From CAZDXB01 sp964509335 (GTDB lineage: Bacteria > Bacteroidota > Ignavibacteria > Kapaibacteriales > UBA2268): a stretch of 64,000 nt of DNA. The DNA is taken from positions 1 to 64,000 of the forward strand of contig CAZDXB010000005.1 of the NCBI GenBank assembly GCA_964509335.1. Direction: 5' to 3'. How positions within the stretch are numbered: the stretch's first letter is position 1; every line of letters begins with the position of its first letter. Under the pieces are notes generated by a model. The model saw only the letters and a list, made by a program, of their open reading frames with translations, ran no database searches and was not told the DNA's origin. A program made the position numbers and the translations under genes. Below, piece by piece: positions 62,902-64,000 of the stretch.

Positions 62902-64000
62902 CTAAAATTCTTTCGCGCCTCGTCCGCTATTAACCTGTTTGTTTAAGTAAAAACCGAAGGAAAGTTGCTTTGGAGACTTTTCCCTTATTTCGGTATTTAA
63001 ATTCGATAATTGAACGCCTAAAAGCCTGACGGGCTTGATAGGCTTTATGGGAACGAATAAAAGCTCCGAGGCGGCGTCGAATATTTCGTCCGTTGAGTTA
63101 ATGAAATGGTTTGTCGTTCTACTTCTGGTGTTCATTTCGAAATCGAAGTATTTGATTTTTAGGGTGAGCGTTTTCCCCATCAGATTTTTTCTTTCCATTC
63201 TTTCCGCCACTTTTTCCGCTATTTCTCGTAAGGCGAAAATCATCTGTCGTTCGTCGTCCAAATCTCTTTCGAAAGTTCGCTCGGCTCCGATGGACTTTCT
63301 GATTTTAGTCGGCTGAACGGGATTGTCGTATTGATGTCTCAGCAAACCGTATAAATAAACGCCGAATTTTCCGAAATGCCTATTCAACCAGTATTTCGAC
63401 CTAATCTTTATATCTCCGCCCGTCTTGATTCCCAATTCAAACATCTTCTTTTCGGTGGCTTTGCCAATCCCCGGTATTTTCTTTATCGGTAGTTTATCAA
63501 TAAAATCGTCGGCTTTTTCCGGCGGTATAACGAACAATCCGTCGGGCTTGTCGTAATCGGAGGCGACTTTCGCCAAAATTTTGTTGAATGAAACGCCAGC
63601 CGAGGCGGTTAGTCTCGTTTCCGCTTTTATTTTCTTTCTTATTTCTTTAGCGATTATGGTTGCCGACGGGATATTGAATTTATTTTCAGTTACGTCCAAA
63701 TATGCCTCGTCGAGAGACATCGGCTCGACTAAATCTGTGTATGATTTGAATATCCCCATTATTTGGTCGGAAATTTCCTTGTATTGATTGAACTTGGGCT
63801 TTATGAAAATCAAATTGGGGCATTTCTTAATAGCTAACGCCGAGGGCATAGCCGAATGGACGCCGTATTTTCTAGCCTCGTAGCTCGCCGCGGCGACGAC
63901 TCCTCTTAGCTTATTGCCTCCGACGGCGACCGGCTTGCCGCGATACTCCGGGTGGTTCCTTTGCTCCACCGAGGCGTAAAAAGCGTCCATATCCACGTGG
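62902..64000 (-). CDS. dinB: DNA polymerase IV, 5' end cut by the window
   Basis: A Y-family translesion polymerase used in damage tolerance. The catalytic motifs HVDMDAFYASVEQ at the start and SLDEAYLDVT are visible. IPGIGKATEKKMFELGI is the DNA-binding thumb (helix-hairpin-helix), and the little-finger domain follows with RKSIGAERTFERDLDDE and VRLLGVQLSNL. The first visible codons encode H-V-D-M-D, which in full proteins is preceded by about 5-10 residues, so the true start lies just beyond position 64000. About 366 residues are present; the C-terminus, with NSGRGAKEF, is complete. Confidence 0.95.
   Translation of the reverse strand, partial: HVDMDAFYASVEQRNHPEYRGKPVAVGGNKLRGVVAAASYEARKYGVHSAMPSALAIKKCPNLIFIKPKFNQYKEISDQIMGIFKSYTDLVEPMSLDEAYLDVTENKFNIPSATIIAKEIRKKIKAETRLTASAGVSFNKILAKVASDYDKPDGLFVIPPEKADDFIDKLPIKKIPGIGKATEKKMFELGIKTGGDIKIRSKYWLNRHFGKFGVYLYGLLRHQYDNPVQPTKIRKSIGAERTFERDLDDERQMIFALREIAEKVAERMERKNLMGKTLTLKIKYFDFEMNTRSRTTNHFINSTDEIFDAASELLFVPIKPIKPVRLLGVQLSNLNTEIREKSPKQLSFGFYLNKQVNSGRGAKEF

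Overview
The window looks like chromosomal DNA of a free-living, AT-leaning bacterium of the FCB (Bacteroidota/Chlorobiota-Ignavibacteria-like) lineage. The main evidence is a set of large secreted proteins that end in type IX secretion (T9SS) sorting domains, with a YPNP/APNP motif, a beta-rich tail and a terminal basic KIK/IK. Further support comes from cohesin/dockerin-like and LamG modules in those proteins and from a MenA-type prenyltransferase, which implies menaquinone. The phylum assignment is inferred from protein architecture only.

Layout. 1-1477: a gene-poor stretch rich in hairpin repeats, with an AraC-type regulator that carries a G9 tract in its coding sequence, and two tandem dyad sites. 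1478-11896: housekeeping and signalling genes. These are an unknown membrane protein, a soluble receiver-histidine kinase hybrid, gatB, rarA, three tandem CheY-like receivers followed by a lipoprotein, a fused CobA-HemD enzyme and a TPR protein. 12074-33423: a surface-protein block with three giant secreted proteins on the minus strand (two paralogous LamG/dockerin/T9SS proteins flanking an FN3/PPC protein), dapA, and a smaller cohesin-dockerin-T9SS protein. 33688-36878: a compact three-gene restriction-modification cassette. 37033-45676: a peptide-use group (PepP, PepT, OPT transporter) interrupted by a Fic protein, then a flippase-like membrane protein and MenA. 45821-47660: a small Mu-like or prophage-like regulatory relic with a two-gene (split) S24-type repressor. 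47812-49323: an unknown gene followed by a graveyard of three gene fragments. 49398-53363: rpsP, ffh and a CASTOR/POLLUX-type channel. 53452-62499: more secreted proteins (FlgD-Ig-like protein, subtilase, beta-propeller protein, TPR protein, lipoprotein). 62902-64000: dinB, cut by the window end.

The most unusual feature is the intergenic DNA. Short palindromes of at least four sequence families recur at gene ends. They mostly come as pairs about 20-35 bp apart, with different families combined at different sites, like bacterial interspersed mosaic elements. One pair appears to have truncated a B12-binding radical SAM gene. Separately, four 22-bp palindromes with an exact 39-bp period lie directly upstream of the fic gene. 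A small open frame with a strong ribosome binding site that needs a +1 frameshift sits just upstream of one giant surface gene.

All calls rest on reading the sequence and on remembered family motifs. No database search or folding was run.
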